NCBI RefSeq assembly: GCF_003208655.1
Contig: NZ_QKLU01000002.1
Location: 560,285-624,284, forward strand
Direction of reading: 5' to 3'
DNA from: Pedobacter nutrimenti
GTDB taxonomy: Bacteria > Bacteroidota > Bacteroidia > Sphingobacteriales > Sphingobacteriaceae
Length of the DNA: 64,000 nt
Positions 52,221 through 61,491 of the stretch are shown here, in pieces (position 1 is the first letter of the stretch; each line of letters opens with the position of its first letter). The position numbers and the translations under genes are program-made. A model generated the notes under the pieces. The model did no database searches. It was not told the origin of the DNA and saw nothing but the letters and a program-made list of their open reading frames with translations.

Positions 52221-53750
52221 ATGAAAAAGGTAGGATTAATAGTTTTAGCAGCTTTCATAGGAGGAGCAGCAGCAATTGGCGCCTATAAATTATTAGAGCG
52301 TCGTGATGATGGAATGTCCATCGAAGAAAAGCAAAAAGTGCTTTTTGCAAGTAACCCGGTTAAAATTTCTTCTGCAGGTTCTGTAGATTTTGTACAGGCA
52401 GCTGCAGCAGTATCACCGGCAGTGGTGCACATCCGCACCACATTTAACAGTTCTTCATCGGACCGTTCGGGCTCTCCCTTTGATATGATGGAAGACCTTT
52501 TTGGAGGTGGCGGCAGAAGGTCAAGGGCACCAAGGGCAGCTTCAGGATCAGGCGTAATATTAACCCCTGATGGTTATATTGTAACCAATAACCATGTTGT
52601 AGAAAATGCAGAGAAAGTAGAAGTGGTTTTGTCTGACCGCCGGAAGGTGGTTGCAAAAGTAATCGGAACAGATCCAAATACAGATTTGGCTTTGCTGAAA
52701 GTAGATGAAAACAATTTACCCGTGGTTAAAATGGGTAACTCCGACAATGTACAGGTTGGGGAGTGGGTTTTGGCGGTTGGTTTTCCTTTGGACCTTCAAA
52801 CCACTGTAACGGCAGGTATTGTAAGTGCAAAATCGAGAAATATTGGTATCCTGGCCAGGAACCAGCAGCCTACGCAACAGCAGTTTGAAGAATACCAGAG
52901 AACAGGAAAAAGACCGGTGCTGACCAATACGAGTATAGAGTCTTACATTCAGACCGATGCGGCCATTAATCCGGGTAACAGCGGCGGTGCACTGGTCAAT
53001 GCGAATGGGGAGTTGATTGGTATCAATGCGGCCATCGCCTCGCAAACGGGTACAAATGAAGGTTATGGTTTTGCAATTCCGGTTAACCTGGCTAAAAAAG
53101 TACTGGAAGATTTCAGAAAATACGGAGCGGTTAAAAGGGGCTATATCGGTGTGACTTTTGTTGCCCTGGATGCCGATTTTGCAAAAGAACTTAAAGTAAG
53201 TGACAACAATGGTCTTTATGTGAAAGAGGTGGTCCCTAATGGAGGGGCTGCAGCAGCAGGTATTAAAGAAGGGGACATCATTAAAAAGGTAGAAGGAATA
53301 GAGATCTATGATTCTCCTGATTTGCAGGAAAAAATCGGAAGATTGAGCCCTGGTGATAAAGTACAATTGAGTGTGCTCAGAGACGGGCAGCTAAAAAACA
53401 TCAGTGTTACCCTTAAAGGAGACGACAGCCTTGGTGCTGCTGTTAAGCCAGCGCTTGCTGGTAAACCAACAGGCAATACCATCAGTAAACTGGGCGCTTC
53501 ATTGAGTCCTGCAAGTGCGGAACTAAAATCGAAATTTGGTCTTAAAAGTGGTGTTGTGGTCACAGGAATTGAGCCAGGAAAAGCATTTGATTCATTGGAT
53601 ATCCCTAAGGGACTGGTTATTACCACCGTAAACGGAAAACCGGTGAATAGTGTTAAAGATGTTGAAGCGGCACTGCCTATTTCTAAAAATGGAATGACAA
53701 CCATTTCAGGCGTGGGTCAGAACGGAAACAATTATACGTTCTCCTTTTAG
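52221..53750 (+). CDS. htrA: HtrA/DegP-type serine protease
   Basis: Periplasmic protease/chaperone, 509 residues: N-terminal signal anchor (about 4-22), then a Gly/Arg-rich loop (95-106) as the LA-like loop, the trypsin-like domain with His125 (TNNHVVENA), Asp155 (DPNTDLALLK) and Ser254 (INPGNSGGAL), and two PDZ domains (about 300-395 and 415-505). The usual HtrA oxyanion segment PGNSGG is intact. It likely degrades misfolded envelope proteins. Followed by a long hairpin terminator. Confidence 0.95.
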   Translation: MKKVGLIVLAAFIGGAAAIGAYKLLERRDDGMSIEEKQKVLFASNPVKISSAGSVDFVQAAAAVSPAVVHIRTTFNSSSSDRSGSPFDMMEDLFGGGGRRSRAPRAASGSGVILTPDGYIVTNNHVVENAEKVEVVLSDRRKVVAKVIGTDPNTDLALLKVDENNLPVVKMGNSDNVQVGEWVLAVGFPLDLQTTVTAGIVSAKSRNIGILARNQQPTQQQFEEYQRTGKRPVLTNTSIESYIQTDAAINPGNSGGALVNANGELIGINAAIASQTGTNEGYGFAIPVNLAKKVLEDFRKYGAVKRGYIGVTFVALDADFAKELKVSDNNGLYVKEVVPNGGAAAAGIKEGDIIKKVEGIEIYDSPDLQEKIGRLSPGDKVQLSVLRDGQLKNISVTLKGDDSLGAAVKPALAGKPTGNTISKLGASLSPASAELKSKFGLKSGVVVTGIEPGKAFDSLDIPKGLVITTVNGKPVNSVKDVEAALPISKNGMTTISGVGQNGNNYTFSF

Positions 53751-53764
53751 TAAGGACAAAGGCT

Positions 53765-53819
53765 CCATTGAAAACAAAAAGGCGGACTGTTATGCAGGCC
53801 GCCTTTTTGTTTTCAATGG
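53765..53819. terminator. Bidirectional terminator with a 21-base perfect stem
   Basis: The arms at 53765-53785 and 53799-53819 are exact complements with a 13-base loop, and T-runs (CCTTTTTGTTTT) on both strands. The right arm covers the last codons of the minus-strand thioredoxin-fold gene. Confidence 0.88.
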
Positions 53820-54829
53820 CTCAGCTTACGCTCAATTTCCTCATCAAGATTGTAAATAGAAACATCGCTGCTTAATATTTTTCCCTGTTGATCTGTCAAA
53901 AAGAGGTAAGGCACCCGATGATTGCTCAGGTTTTCAGCATTGGGAGATTTTGCCCCCAGCAAGTCTGAGTACTGAGGCCAGACCAGACGGTCGGTTTTGC
54001 TTACTTCTCTCCACCATTTCTCTTTGCTGTCCAAAGAAACCCCTATAAACTCTACACCCCTGCTGCGGTATTTGTCGTAAAGGGCGATCAGCTGTATGTT
54101 GTTTTCCCTGGACGTTTTGTCATAAGTGGTCCAGCAAATAATCACATTTATTTTTTTTAAGATGTTTTTATCAAAGCTTTTTCCCTGCAGATCCTTTCCT
54201 GCGATCCCAGGCATATCAGATCCTGCGGCCCTGCCGCCAGCAAGTTGTATGTCTTTCAGAAAGCGTTTTCCAACTTTACTTTCCTGTATCTGTTTGTTCA
54301 GGGTTTTAAAGATATGAAGGTATTGCTGGTGGTTCAGATCGGCCTGGTCCAGTTGTTCCAGCAAAAAAATGCTTAATGCAGTGGCCGGATGGGTTTTTGC
54401 AAAAGCCTGGATCACGTTTAAGTCTTTCGCGTCTTTACCCATTTTGAATTTCAAAGCATAAAAATCAATTAACTCCTGTTGCTTTTGAGAACTGGAGTGC
54501 TGCAGGGGATATTTAAATCCATCACTGCTGCTGGTATTGATGTCATAATTGCCTTTTTCCAGGTATATCCAAAACTCTTTTTCCGGATCAGAATGGATGA
54601 TCAGCTGGGCATAACCTTTTTCAGGGCGGAAAATTTTTAAGCTTTGCTGTTCTTTATCCAGGTTAACCGCTGCGAGGGGCTGCCTGCTGTCGGCCAGACT
54701 AATGGACAGGACAGAATTGGCGCCAAAACCTTTGGATTGGATGTTAAATACAGCTTCATTCGGGCCGCAGGCCAATAGTAAAAGGAGAATAGGAAATAAA
54801 AGGCTCTTGACTTTATTTAATTTTTTCAT
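53813..54829 (-). CDS. Thioredoxin-fold lipoprotein (TlpA/DUF4369 type) without CXXC
   Basis: A 338-residue outer-envelope lipoprotein: signal with lipobox LLLAC (Cys21), a DUF4369-like beta domain (about 28-130), a helical linker, and a C-terminal thioredoxin/AhpC-TSA fold (about 200-338: VIICWTTYDKTSREN, then RSRGVEFIGVSLDSKEKWW and VPYLFLTDQQGKILS, the cis-Pro segment). The active-site CXXC is replaced by CWTTY, so only one Cys remains and normal disulfide exchange is unlikely. It may act as a binding or peroxiredoxin-like protein. The coding end lies inside a terminator stem. Confidence 0.8.
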   Translation of the reverse strand: MKKLNKVKSLLFPILLLLLACGPNEAVFNIQSKGFGANSVLSISLADSRQPLAAVNLDKEQQSLKIFRPEKGYAQLIIHSDPEKEFWIYLEKGNYDINTSSSDGFKYPLQHSSSQKQQELIDFYALKFKMGKDAKDLNVIQAFAKTHPATALSIFLLEQLDQADLNHQQYLHIFKTLNKQIQESKVGKRFLKDIQLAGGRAAGSDMPGIAGKDLQGKSFDKNILKKINVIICWTTYDKTSRENNIQLIALYDKYRSRGVEFIGVSLDSKEKWWREVSKTDRLVWPQYSDLLGAKSPNAENLSNHRVPYLFLTDQQGKILSSDVSIYNLDEEIERKLSH

Positions 54830-54854
54830 AGAGGGCGTGTCATTGCTCTGTAAA

Positions 54855-54873
54855 ATTTAGAACGTTTCTAAAT
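54855..54873. promoter_or_regulatory. 19-base dyad between the thioredoxin-fold gene and sdhC
   Basis: ATTTAGAACGTTTCTAAAT is an inverted repeat (8-base arms, 3-base centre) 26 bases from the minus-strand start and 90 bases upstream of the sdhC start; candidate operator. Confidence 0.4.
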
Positions 54874-54928
54874 AGCTTTTATGCCGTTATTTTGTGCTTG
54901 GATTTAACAAATTAATTCATTTATTAGA

Positions 54929-54936
54929 TACTTTTG
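54929..54936 (+). promoter_or_regulatory. -7 element for the sdhCAB operon
   Basis: TACTTTTG ends 26 bases before the sdhC ATG at 54963; TTTA 22 bases upstream is a poor -33. Confidence 0.5.
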
Positions 54937-54962
54937 CAACAATAGAACTAAAATACAATCAA

Positions 54963-55643
54963 ATGGCTAGTTTCGGAAACGCTTTTTCCTCTTCTATCGG
55001 AAAAAAATTAATAATGGGCATCACGGGCCTGTTTCTCATTTCATTTCTCGTGGTACATTGTTTAATCAATGCGCTGATCTTTTTTAATGACGGCGGACTT
55101 ACTTTTAATATTGGCGCACATTTTATGGCCACCAACTGGCTGATCAGAGCTGGTGAGATCGTTTTGTTCGTAGGTCTGATTGCACATATTGTGCAGGGAC
55201 TTCGCCTGACTTTTCAGAACCAGGCTGCCCGTCCTGTAAAATATGCGGTCAACAACGGAAAAGCAAACAGTAAATGGTATTCCAGGTCTATGGGATTGTT
55301 AGGTACCCTGCTTTTGATCTTTTTGATCGTCCACCTGTCTAATTTTTGGGTGGTATCCAGATTTACAGGGATCCCTACGGTAGATGCAAATGGACATGAA
55401 GATCTTTTTGCAGTGATGAAGGCTTCTTTTCAGGACATTAAAATTGTGATTTTGTATGTACTGGCAATGGTTTCCCTTGCTTACCATTTGTTACATGGTT
55501 TTTCTTCGGCTTTCCAGACCATGGGATGGAACCATAAAAAATATACACCCCTGATTAAAGGTTTGGGTATTTGGTATTCAATCCTTATTTCATTGCTTTT
55601 CGCTGCAATGCCAATTGCAATTTATGCAGGTTTTATTAATTAA
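54963..55643 (+). CDS. sdhC: Succinate dehydrogenase cytochrome b558 subunit
   Basis: A 226-residue membrane subunit with five hydrophobic helices, of the single-subunit b558 type that binds two hemes and menaquinone and anchors SdhAB. The start at 54963 gives MASFGNAFSSSIGKKLIMGITGLFLISFLVVH; residues upstream from 54894 would be a polar non-family tail that covers the promoter. Conserved heme histidines are in SFLVVHCL, GLIAHIVQG, LIVHLSNFW and LAYHLLHG. First of three genes; 27 bases to sdhA. Confidence 0.93.
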   Translation: MASFGNAFSSSIGKKLIMGITGLFLISFLVVHCLINALIFFNDGGLTFNIGAHFMATNWLIRAGEIVLFVGLIAHIVQGLRLTFQNQAARPVKYAVNNGKANSKWYSRSMGLLGTLLLIFLIVHLSNFWVVSRFTGIPTVDANGHEDLFAVMKASFQDIKIVILYVLAMVSLAYHLLHGFSSAFQTMGWNHKKYTPLIKGLGIWYSILISLLFAAMPIAIYAGFIN

Positions 55644-55670
55644 TTTTTGAACGTATAAGCTTAAAATAAC

Positions 55671-57650
55671 ATGGCAGAATTAAATGCTCATATACCAGAA
55701 GGTGAATTAACCGAAAAATGGACTAAGTTACGTTCTTCTATGCCTTTGGTAAATCCAGCCAATAAAAGAAGTATAGAGATCATTGTTGTAGGATCAGGTC
55801 TGGCAGGCGCTTCAGCGGCGGCAACCCTGGCAGAAATGGGCTACAAAGTAAAGTGTTTCTGCTTTCAGGATTCCCCTCGCCGGGCACACTCTATTGCCGC
55901 TCAGGGTGGGATCAATGCAGCAAAAAACTATCAGAATGACGGGGATAGTACCTATCGTTTATTCTATGATACCATTAAAGGTGGTGACTACCGCGCCCGC
56001 GAAGCAAACGTTCACCGTTTGGCAGAAGTGAGTGCGAACATTATAGATCAGTGTGTGGCGCAGGGTGTACCTCTGGCCAGGGAATATGGAGGTCTTTTGG
56101 ACAACCGCTCTTTTGGGGGCACACAAGTGCAAAGAACTTTTTATGCAGCCGGTCAAACCGGGCAGCAATTGCTTCTGGGGGCTTACAGTGCGCTGGAACG
56201 TCAGGTTGGAATGGGTAAAGTAGAAATGTTTACCCGCCACGAAATGCTGGAAGTTGTTGTTGTGGAGGGCAAAGCCCGTGGTATTATTGCGCGTAACCTA
56301 ATTACAGGTGAACTCGAGCGTCATTCAGGACATGCGGTTTTGCTTTGTACAGGTGGTTACGGGAATGTATTTTATCTTTCTACCAATGCAATGGGCAGCA
56401 ATGTCACCGCAGCCTGGAAAGCACATAAAAAAGGAGCTTTCTTTGGTAATCCTTGTTATACCCAGATTCACCCGACTTGTATCCCTGTCTCAGGGGACCA
56501 TCAGTCAAAACTGACATTGATGTCGGAATCCTTACGTAACGACGGAAGAATTTGGGTTCCAAAGAAAAAAGACGATCCGCGTAAAGCAACAGATATTCCT
56601 GAAGACGAGAGGGATTATTATCTGGAACGTCGTTACCCTGCTTTTGGTAACCTGGTGCCACGTGATGTGGCTTCCCGCGCAGCAAAAGAAAGATGTGACG
56701 CCGGATATGGTGTTGGTGCATCCAAACTGGCGGTTTACCTGGACTTTAAGGCAAATACAGAGCGCTACGGCAGAATTGAAGCAAACAAGCACAACATTCA
56801 CAATCCGGATAAAGAAACCTGCATGAGACTGGGCAGGGAAGTGATCAAGGAAAAATACGGCAACTTGTTTGACATGTACAAACAAATTACCGGTGAAGAT
56901 CCGTATGAACTTCCAATGCGTATTTATCCTGCGGTTCACTATACTATGGGCGGTTTATGGGTAGATTATAACCTGATGACCACTGTACCTGGTTTATATG
57001 CTTTAGGAGAGGCCAATTTCTCTGACCATGGTGCAAACCGTTTGGGGGCTTCAGCCCTGATGCAGGGACTTGCAGATGGTTATTTTGTGATTCCTTACAC
57101 TATTGGTGCTTATCTTTCAAAAGAACTGGCTACCAAACCAATTCCTCATGACCATCCGGCATTTGTAGAGGCAGAAGCCAGTGCAAAAGCGATCCTTGAT
57201 AAATTCCTGGCGATTAAAGGAACAAAGTCGGTAGATCATTTCCATAAAAAATTAGGTAAAATCATGTGGGAGCGTTGCGGTATGGCCCGTAATGCCGAAG
57301 GATTAAAACAAGGTATTGCCGAAATCCAGCAATTGCGTAAAGAATTCTGGTCCGACCTGCGGGTTCCCGGTGATGCCAATGAGCTGAACCCTGAGCTGGA
57401 AAAAGCAGGTAGGGTTGCAGATTTTATTGAACTTGGAGAACTGATGTGTATGGATGCTTTAAACAGAAATGAATCTTGCGGAGGTCACTTCAGGGAAGAA
57501 TATCAGACAGAAGAAGGAGAAGCTTTGAGGGACGATGTGAACTATGCTTATGTTTCTGCCTGGGAATACAAAGGAGATGTCAGCTTTGAGCTTCATAAGG
57601 AAGAGCTGAAATTCGAAAATATTAAGGTTGCACAAAGAAGTTATAAATAG
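55671..57650 (+). CDS. sdhA: Succinate dehydrogenase/fumarate reductase flavoprotein subunit
   Basis: FAD-bound catalytic subunit, 659 residues. The dinucleotide fold is [19 protein letters not shown], and the covalent FAD histidine lies in [15 protein letters not shown] (as in SdhA/FrdA). Active-site segments: [27 protein letters not shown], and [23 protein letters not shown]. It couples succinate oxidation to the quinone pool and can run in reverse as fumarate reductase. Cotranscribed with sdhC and sdhB. Confidence 0.96.
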   Translation: MAELNAHIPEGELTEKWTKLRSSMPLVNPANKRSIEIIVVGSGLAGASAAATLAEMGYKVKCFCFQDSPRRAHSIAAQGGINAAKNYQNDGDSTYRLFYDTIKGGDYRAREANVHRLAEVSANIIDQCVAQGVPLAREYGGLLDNRSFGGTQVQRTFYAAGQTGQQLLLGAYSALERQVGMGKVEMFTRHEMLEVVVVEGKARGIIARNLITGELERHSGHAVLLCTGGYGNVFYLSTNAMGSNVTAAWKAHKKGAFFGNPCYTQIHPTCIPVSGDHQSKLTLMSESLRNDGRIWVPKKKDDPRKATDIPEDERDYYLERRYPAFGNLVPRDVASRAAKERCDAGYGVGASKLAVYLDFKANTERYGRIEANKHNIHNPDKETCMRLGREVIKEKYGNLFDMYKQITGEDPYELPMRIYPAVHYTMGGLWVDYNLMTTVPGLYALGEANFSDHGANRLGASALMQGLADGYFVIPYTIGAYLSKELATKPIPHDHPAFVEAEASAKAILDKFLAIKGTKSVDHFHKKLGKIMWERCGMARNAEGLKQGIAEIQQLRKEFWSDLRVPGDANELNPELEKAGRVADFIELGELMCMDALNRNESCGGHFREEYQTEEGEALRDDVNYAYVSAWEYKGDVSFELHKEELKFENIKVAQRSYK

Positions 57651-57668
57651 GTAAAAAATCCCAATACC

Positions 57669-58439
57669 ATGAGTACAGGAAATATGAATTTAACGCTGAA
57701 AGTATGGCGTCAAAAAAATAACAATGCCAAAGGTAGTTTGGTAGATTATAAATTATCTGATATTTCACCTGATATGTCATTTCTGGAGATGTTTGACGTA
57801 TTGAATGAAGGACTGGTTGATAAAGGAGAAGAACCTGTTGTGTTTGACCATGATTGTCGGGAAGGCATCTGCGGGGCATGTTCTATGTTCATCAATGGAC
57901 AACCTCACGGACCGGTACAGGGGGTAACGACTTGCCAGCTGCACATGCGTTCCTTTAAAGATGGCGATACCATTGTGGTGGAACCATGGAGAGCAAAGGC
58001 TTTTCCGGTCATTAAAGATTTAATGGTAGATCGTACTGCATTCGATAGAGTTATTGCCTCTGGGGGCTTTATTTCTGTGAATACAGGAAACGCACAGGAT
58101 GCCAATAACCTTCCAATCCCTAAGGTGCAGGCAGACTCTGCTTTTGAAGCTGCGGCTTGTATTGGATGTGGTGCCTGCGTGGCCACCTGTAAAAATGCTT
58201 CGGCCATGCTTTTTGTTTCGGCTAAAATTTCCCAGCTGGCCCAGTTGCCTCAGGGGCAGCCAGAACGCTATCGTCGTGTACAAAGCATGGTGGCACAGAT
58301 GGATGCCGAAGGTTTTGGGAATTGTACCAATACCGGAGCCTGTGAAGCGGAATGTCCTAAAGGCATTTCCCTGGAGAATATTGCCAGAATGAACAGAGAT
58401 TTTTATTCCGCAAAATTTGTTTCTGAAGAATCTATTTAA
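57669..58439 (+). CDS. sdhB: Succinate dehydrogenase iron-sulfur subunit
   Basis: A 256-residue subunit carrying three clusters: [2Fe-2S] at [17 protein letters not shown] and a later TCQLHM, then [12 protein letters not shown] for [4Fe-4S], and [15 protein letters not shown] for [3Fe-4S]. It passes electrons from SdhA to the quinone site in SdhC. The ATG at 57669 is 18 bases after sdhA; ATG 57684 is an alternative. Ends in a terminator. Confidence 0.96.
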   Translation: MSTGNMNLTLKVWRQKNNNAKGSLVDYKLSDISPDMSFLEMFDVLNEGLVDKGEEPVVFDHDCREGICGACSMFINGQPHGPVQGVTTCQLHMRSFKDGDTIVVEPWRAKAFPVIKDLMVDRTAFDRVIASGGFISVNTGNAQDANNLPIPKVQADSAFEAAACIGCGACVATCKNASAMLFVSAKISQLAQLPQGQPERYRRVQSMVAQMDAEGFGNCTNTGACEAECPKGISLENIARMNRDFYSAKFVSEESI

Positions 58440-58471
58440 TAAATTTATATCTCGAGACAAGGATATTAAAC

Positions 58472-58504
58472 AAAAAACCCTGACCATTATGGTCAGGGTT
58501 TTTT
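58472..58504. terminator. Bidirectional intrinsic terminator
   Basis: AAAAAACCCTGACCA and its complement TGGTCAGGGTTTTTT with a 3-base loop; between sdhB and the convergent M56 gene. Confidence 0.92.
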
Positions 58505-58526
58505 GTTGTTTATGGTTTGCGGTTGT

Positions 58527-60146
58527 TTAATTTGTGCTTTTGGCAGCAGGTTTTGAAGCCGGTTTACCAGGTGCTTTGGTGGTGATTAAAATCACTCCGT
58601 TTTTTCCTTCTTCGGCATACATGGCAGCTGCACTCGAATTTTTGAGTATACTAACGGATTCAATCTCATTGGGATTTATGGTTTGGACATCAAAGTCTTC
58701 AACCTTTTTTCCGTTGAGGATATAAAGAGGGGCGTTTTCGCCCCCACTGCTTAGTTTCAAATAGCTGTTTTTGCCCAAAGCAATGGATTTGTCAGTTGTT
58801 GCCCAGGTCTCTGCCGGGCCATCAGTGGTTTTGGCCCGAGCTGAAGCGCTATTGGATTCTTTCTGTCCATTGCTCAGCGTGAAGGCAACGGGGATATTGT
58901 ATTTTACCCTAACCACTTTCCCTTTTATTTTTCCAGGGCTCCATTTTGGCATTGCAGCCAATACCCTTACCGCCTCATGGTCTATTTCCGTATTTAAGCC
59001 ACGGTCAACATGAATGTGGTTAACAGAACCATCTTTTTCTACAATGAAAGAGAGGAAAACTTTACCCTGAATATTCCTTTGGACTGCATTTTTTGGATAT
59101 TTAATGTTTTTTGCGAGGTATCGGTACAACTCGTTTACTCCGCCTTTAAATACAGGCTGCTGGTCAAGAGAAGTAAAATCGTAGATTTTTTCCTGTTTTT
59201 TAACCTGGCCTGGCTGCTGAGCATCCTTTAAAACAATGTTTAAAGGTTCTATAGCTTCCTTTACAGAAGATACCGGGTTGTTCAGCGGAAGCTCTTCACT
59301 GAGGGCAACAAGCTTTTCATTGGTCCTTAAACTCGCAGAGGAAAGGAGCAGGGCCATTCCGAAAAGCGGCAGGAAGAGCCCGTATTTTAATACCGCAGTT
59401 TTTGCAGATTTTTCTTTATATAACATGGCAATTCTTTTTTTAAGCATGGATTGTTTAAAGAAATTATGATTTAGTTTACTTTCAGACATTCCGAAAGCCT
59501 TGTTTAGCAACAGCATGGCATAGGCATCTTTGGTTTCACTAAAAGCAGCTGCATGCTCGTCTGCGAGGTATTCATGGACATTCCGTATCGCAGCTTTATA
59601 GCCATACATGACAGGATTGAACCAGTTGAGCATCGCAATCAATTCAAATAACAGGATGTCTGCGGAATGAAGTTGCCGGATGTGGATGTCTTCGTGCTGA
59701 TGGATGACCTCAAGACCCGGAAGTTCAGGGTCAACAGATTTTTTGTTCAGGAAAGAAGTCGCCATTCCTTTTCTGGTATTTTTCAGACTGGAAGCAACCA
59801 GGAACAATTGCAGAATAAATTTGATCATAAAAACAAACAAGCCAAGCAGGTATATCGAAACGATAACTGCGCCTGTGTTCAGTTGCCATAAATCATCACG
59901 AAGTTGACCAGTTCCCGACAGCAGGACGTTTACCTGCTCCATTCCAACTGAAATGGGTTTGCTGATGTTTGGGCTGCTGAACCAGTTGAACCTTAAAAAG
60001 GGAATACAAAAAGGGAGTATGGCAGCACAAAGCAAATAAATGCGGTTGAAAGTAAAATAGGTTTCCTTTTCCAGCAGCAATTTATAAAAGCCATAAAATA
60101 CCAGCAGGTAGATATTGGCTTGCAGGAGGTAATGTGCCCAGCTCAT
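58527..60146 (-). CDS. M56 (BlaR1-like) peptidase with TonB-C and plug-like C-terminus
   Basis: A 539-residue membrane protein. Three N-terminal membrane helices with an M56 zinc motif at 151-155 (HEDIH, in a HExxH pattern with HIRQLHSADILLFELI), a further acidic segment HEYLADEHAA (191-200), and a fourth membrane helix (about 255-272). The extracytoplasmic part carries a TonB C-terminal-like domain (333-424: YPKNAVQRNIQGKVFLSF...DRGLNTEIDHEAVRVL) and then a TonB-plug-like stretch (473-525: LYILNGKKV, ESVSILKNSSAAAMY, GKNGVILITT). There is no penicillin-binding domain, so it is not a classic beta-lactam sensor. It overlaps the BlaI gene by four bases; together they form a signal-to-repressor pair. 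Confidence 0.85.
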   Translation of the reverse strand: MSWAHYLLQANIYLLVFYGFYKLLLEKETYFTFNRIYLLCAAILPFCIPFLRFNWFSSPNISKPISVGMEQVNVLLSGTGQLRDDLWQLNTGAVIVSIYLLGLFVFMIKFILQLFLVASSLKNTRKGMATSFLNKKSVDPELPGLEVIHQHEDIHIRQLHSADILLFELIAMLNWFNPVMYGYKAAIRNVHEYLADEHAAAFSETKDAYAMLLLNKAFGMSESKLNHNFFKQSMLKKRIAMLYKEKSAKTAVLKYGLFLPLFGMALLLSSASLRTNEKLVALSEELPLNNPVSSVKEAIEPLNIVLKDAQQPGQVKKQEKIYDFTSLDQQPVFKGGVNELYRYLAKNIKYPKNAVQRNIQGKVFLSFIVEKDGSVNHIHVDRGLNTEIDHEAVRVLAAMPKWSPGKIKGKVVRVKYNIPVAFTLSNGQKESNSASARAKTTDGPAETWATTDKSIALGKNSYLKLSSGGENAPLYILNGKKVEDFDVQTINPNEIESVSILKNSSAAAMYAEEGKNGVILITTKAPGKPASKPAAKSTN

Positions 60147-60520
60147 CTTGGTCTGTTTTTCATTTTATCAATCATTTTCAGGATCTCATCCACATCGTTC
60201 AAGTCCAGTTTCTCTTCTTTAACAAAAAAAGAGAACATGCTTTCGACGGAGTTTTCAAAGTAATTGCCCAGTAATTTCTCCGTAGCGTGACGCTTATAGT
60301 CTTCTCTGCTGATCAGGGGATAATACTGGTGCGATTTTCCAAAGGCATGATGACCAATGAAACCCTTGGTTTCCAGAATACGTATAATCGTTGAAACCGT
60401 GTTGTAGGCAGGTTTGGGTTCTGGTAAGAAATCCATAACCTCTTTTACAAAGCCCTTTTCGATTTGCCATATAATTTGCATAATCTGTTCTTCAGCTTTG
60501 GTCAGGTCTTTTATTTCCAT
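60143..60520 (-). CDS. BlaI/MecI/CopY-family transcriptional repressor
   Basis: A 125-residue winged-helix repressor (MEIKDLTKAEEQIMQIIWQIEKGFVKEVMDFL, then AYNTVSTIIRILETKGFIGHHAFG), released when the M56 partner cleaves it or a signal intermediate. The start at 60520 begins at the family opening MEIKDLTKAEE; an ATG at 60577 gives a 19-residue extension and is close to the predicted transcript start, so it remains possible. A palindrome overlaps the promoter at 60586-60605, as expected for autorepression. Confidence 0.88.
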   Translation of the reverse strand: MEIKDLTKAEEQIMQIIWQIEKGFVKEVMDFLPEPKPAYNTVSTIIRILETKGFIGHHAFGKSHQYYPLISREDYKRHATEKLLGNYFENSVESMFSFFVKEEKLDLNDVDEILKMIDKMKNRPR

Positions 60521-60585
60521 GTTGTCAATGTTTAAGATATTTTTTAAGTAGGTCCGGGTATTTTCAAGAACGTTCATATAAATCT

Positions 60586-60614
60586 ATAACTAATTAATTA
60601 GTTATGCAAATTTA
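60586..60614 (-). promoter_or_regulatory. Promoter and palindromic operator of blaI-M56
   Basis: On the minus strand TAAATTTG (60614-60607) is followed immediately by the perfect 20-base palindrome ATAACTAATTAATTAGTTAT (60605-60586), which covers the predicted transcription start. Strong candidate for the BlaI operator. Confidence 0.65.
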
Positions 60615-60652
60615 TTTTTCCTGCTTTGGAAAGCTGGGGAAAATGTAATCCA

Positions 60653-60686
60653 AAAGAAAAGGCGGTAAAATACCGCCCTTTTCTTT
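60653..60686 (-). terminator. Terminator of the ABC exporter operon
   Basis: GGCGGTA, loop TTT, TACCGCC on the minus strand, then a T-rich tail (TTTTCTTTTG). Confidence 0.8.
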
Positions 60687-60710
60687 CTATTAATCACCTA
60701 AATTAATAAT

Positions 60711-61490
60711 CTATTTAATGCTTTTTTTGGACAGGATAAAATACCCGGCAATGAATAAAACCAATGCATAGGCAAGACTGGCGTATATTTCGGTTGTGAA
60801 AAGTTGGAAGCCCTCTTTGCCTTTGGAGGAAAGTACCAGCGAAGGATGGCTATAAGGAATCAGGTATGCATATTCCCAGCCCTTGCTTGCCGTAATGAGG
60901 CCTGCTATGATCCCTATGAAACCTATCCCCATCGGCTTTAGAAAATCTGCCCACAGTAAACTGAAAATAAACTGCAGGGACAGGATCCCAAATGCAGAAA
61001 GGAAAAGTTTGAAATAAATTTTAGAAAGCAGTTCAATAGGACTATAATCCTGAAACCTAAGCTTTGGGGCCACAAAAGGGATAAGATTTCCAAAACCCCA
61101 GGTGAGCAGCAGAAATAAAGACAAACAAATAAAAACCAAAATTAGGGCATAAAGATATTTTGCTGCGTAGATGGAAAAACGGTTCAAGGGTTGGGAAAAC
61201 AGTGACTTCCAGGTGTCGTTCCGGTGTTCAATGTTGTTCACAGAAAAAGCCATAAAAATAACATAGAAAGGAAGGATCAGCAGGCCCATGGGGTTTAATG
61301 CCCCCGAACAGAAATACATCCAGAGTGTTTCGGCATTCAAATGCATTTTTAGGATTCGCTCCTGGGTGCTGATGGTTCCAAAAGCAACCAGTCCACAAAT
61401 GATCAGGGGCAATAGAATGGATGCCCAGAAAGCCAGTGTTTTTCTGGATTTATAAAATTCCGATCGCAGGGATATGTATAGTGAAAACAT
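60711..61490 (-). CDS. ABC-2 type transporter permease
   Basis: A 259-residue membrane protein with about six helices, of the type found with BcrA/lantibiotic-exporter ATPases. Start at 61490 (MFSLYISLRSEFYKSRKTLAF), one base after the stop of the ATPase gene; the frame continues upstream to 61583 but only through the ATPase coding end. Conserved export-permease features: N-terminal RSEFYKSRKT then NPMGLLILPFYVIFMAFSVNNIEHRNDTWK. It forms an exporter with the ATPase. Substrate unknown. Confidence 0.87.
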   Translation of the reverse strand: MFSLYISLRSEFYKSRKTLAFWASILLPLIICGLVAFGTISTQERILKMHLNAETLWMYFCSGALNPMGLLILPFYVIFMAFSVNNIEHRNDTWKSLFSQPLNRFSIYAAKYLYALILVFICLSLFLLLTWGFGNLIPFVAPKLRFQDYSPIELLSKIYFKLFLSAFGILSLQFIFSLLWADFLKPMGIGFIGIIAGLITASKGWEYAYLIPYSHPSLVLSSKGKEGFQLFTTEIYASLAYALVLFIAGYFILSKKSIK

Positions 61491-61491
61491 A

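Noticed and set aside
52716..53366. 216-codon frame antisense to htrA
   Set aside because: Shadow of the conserved protease core.
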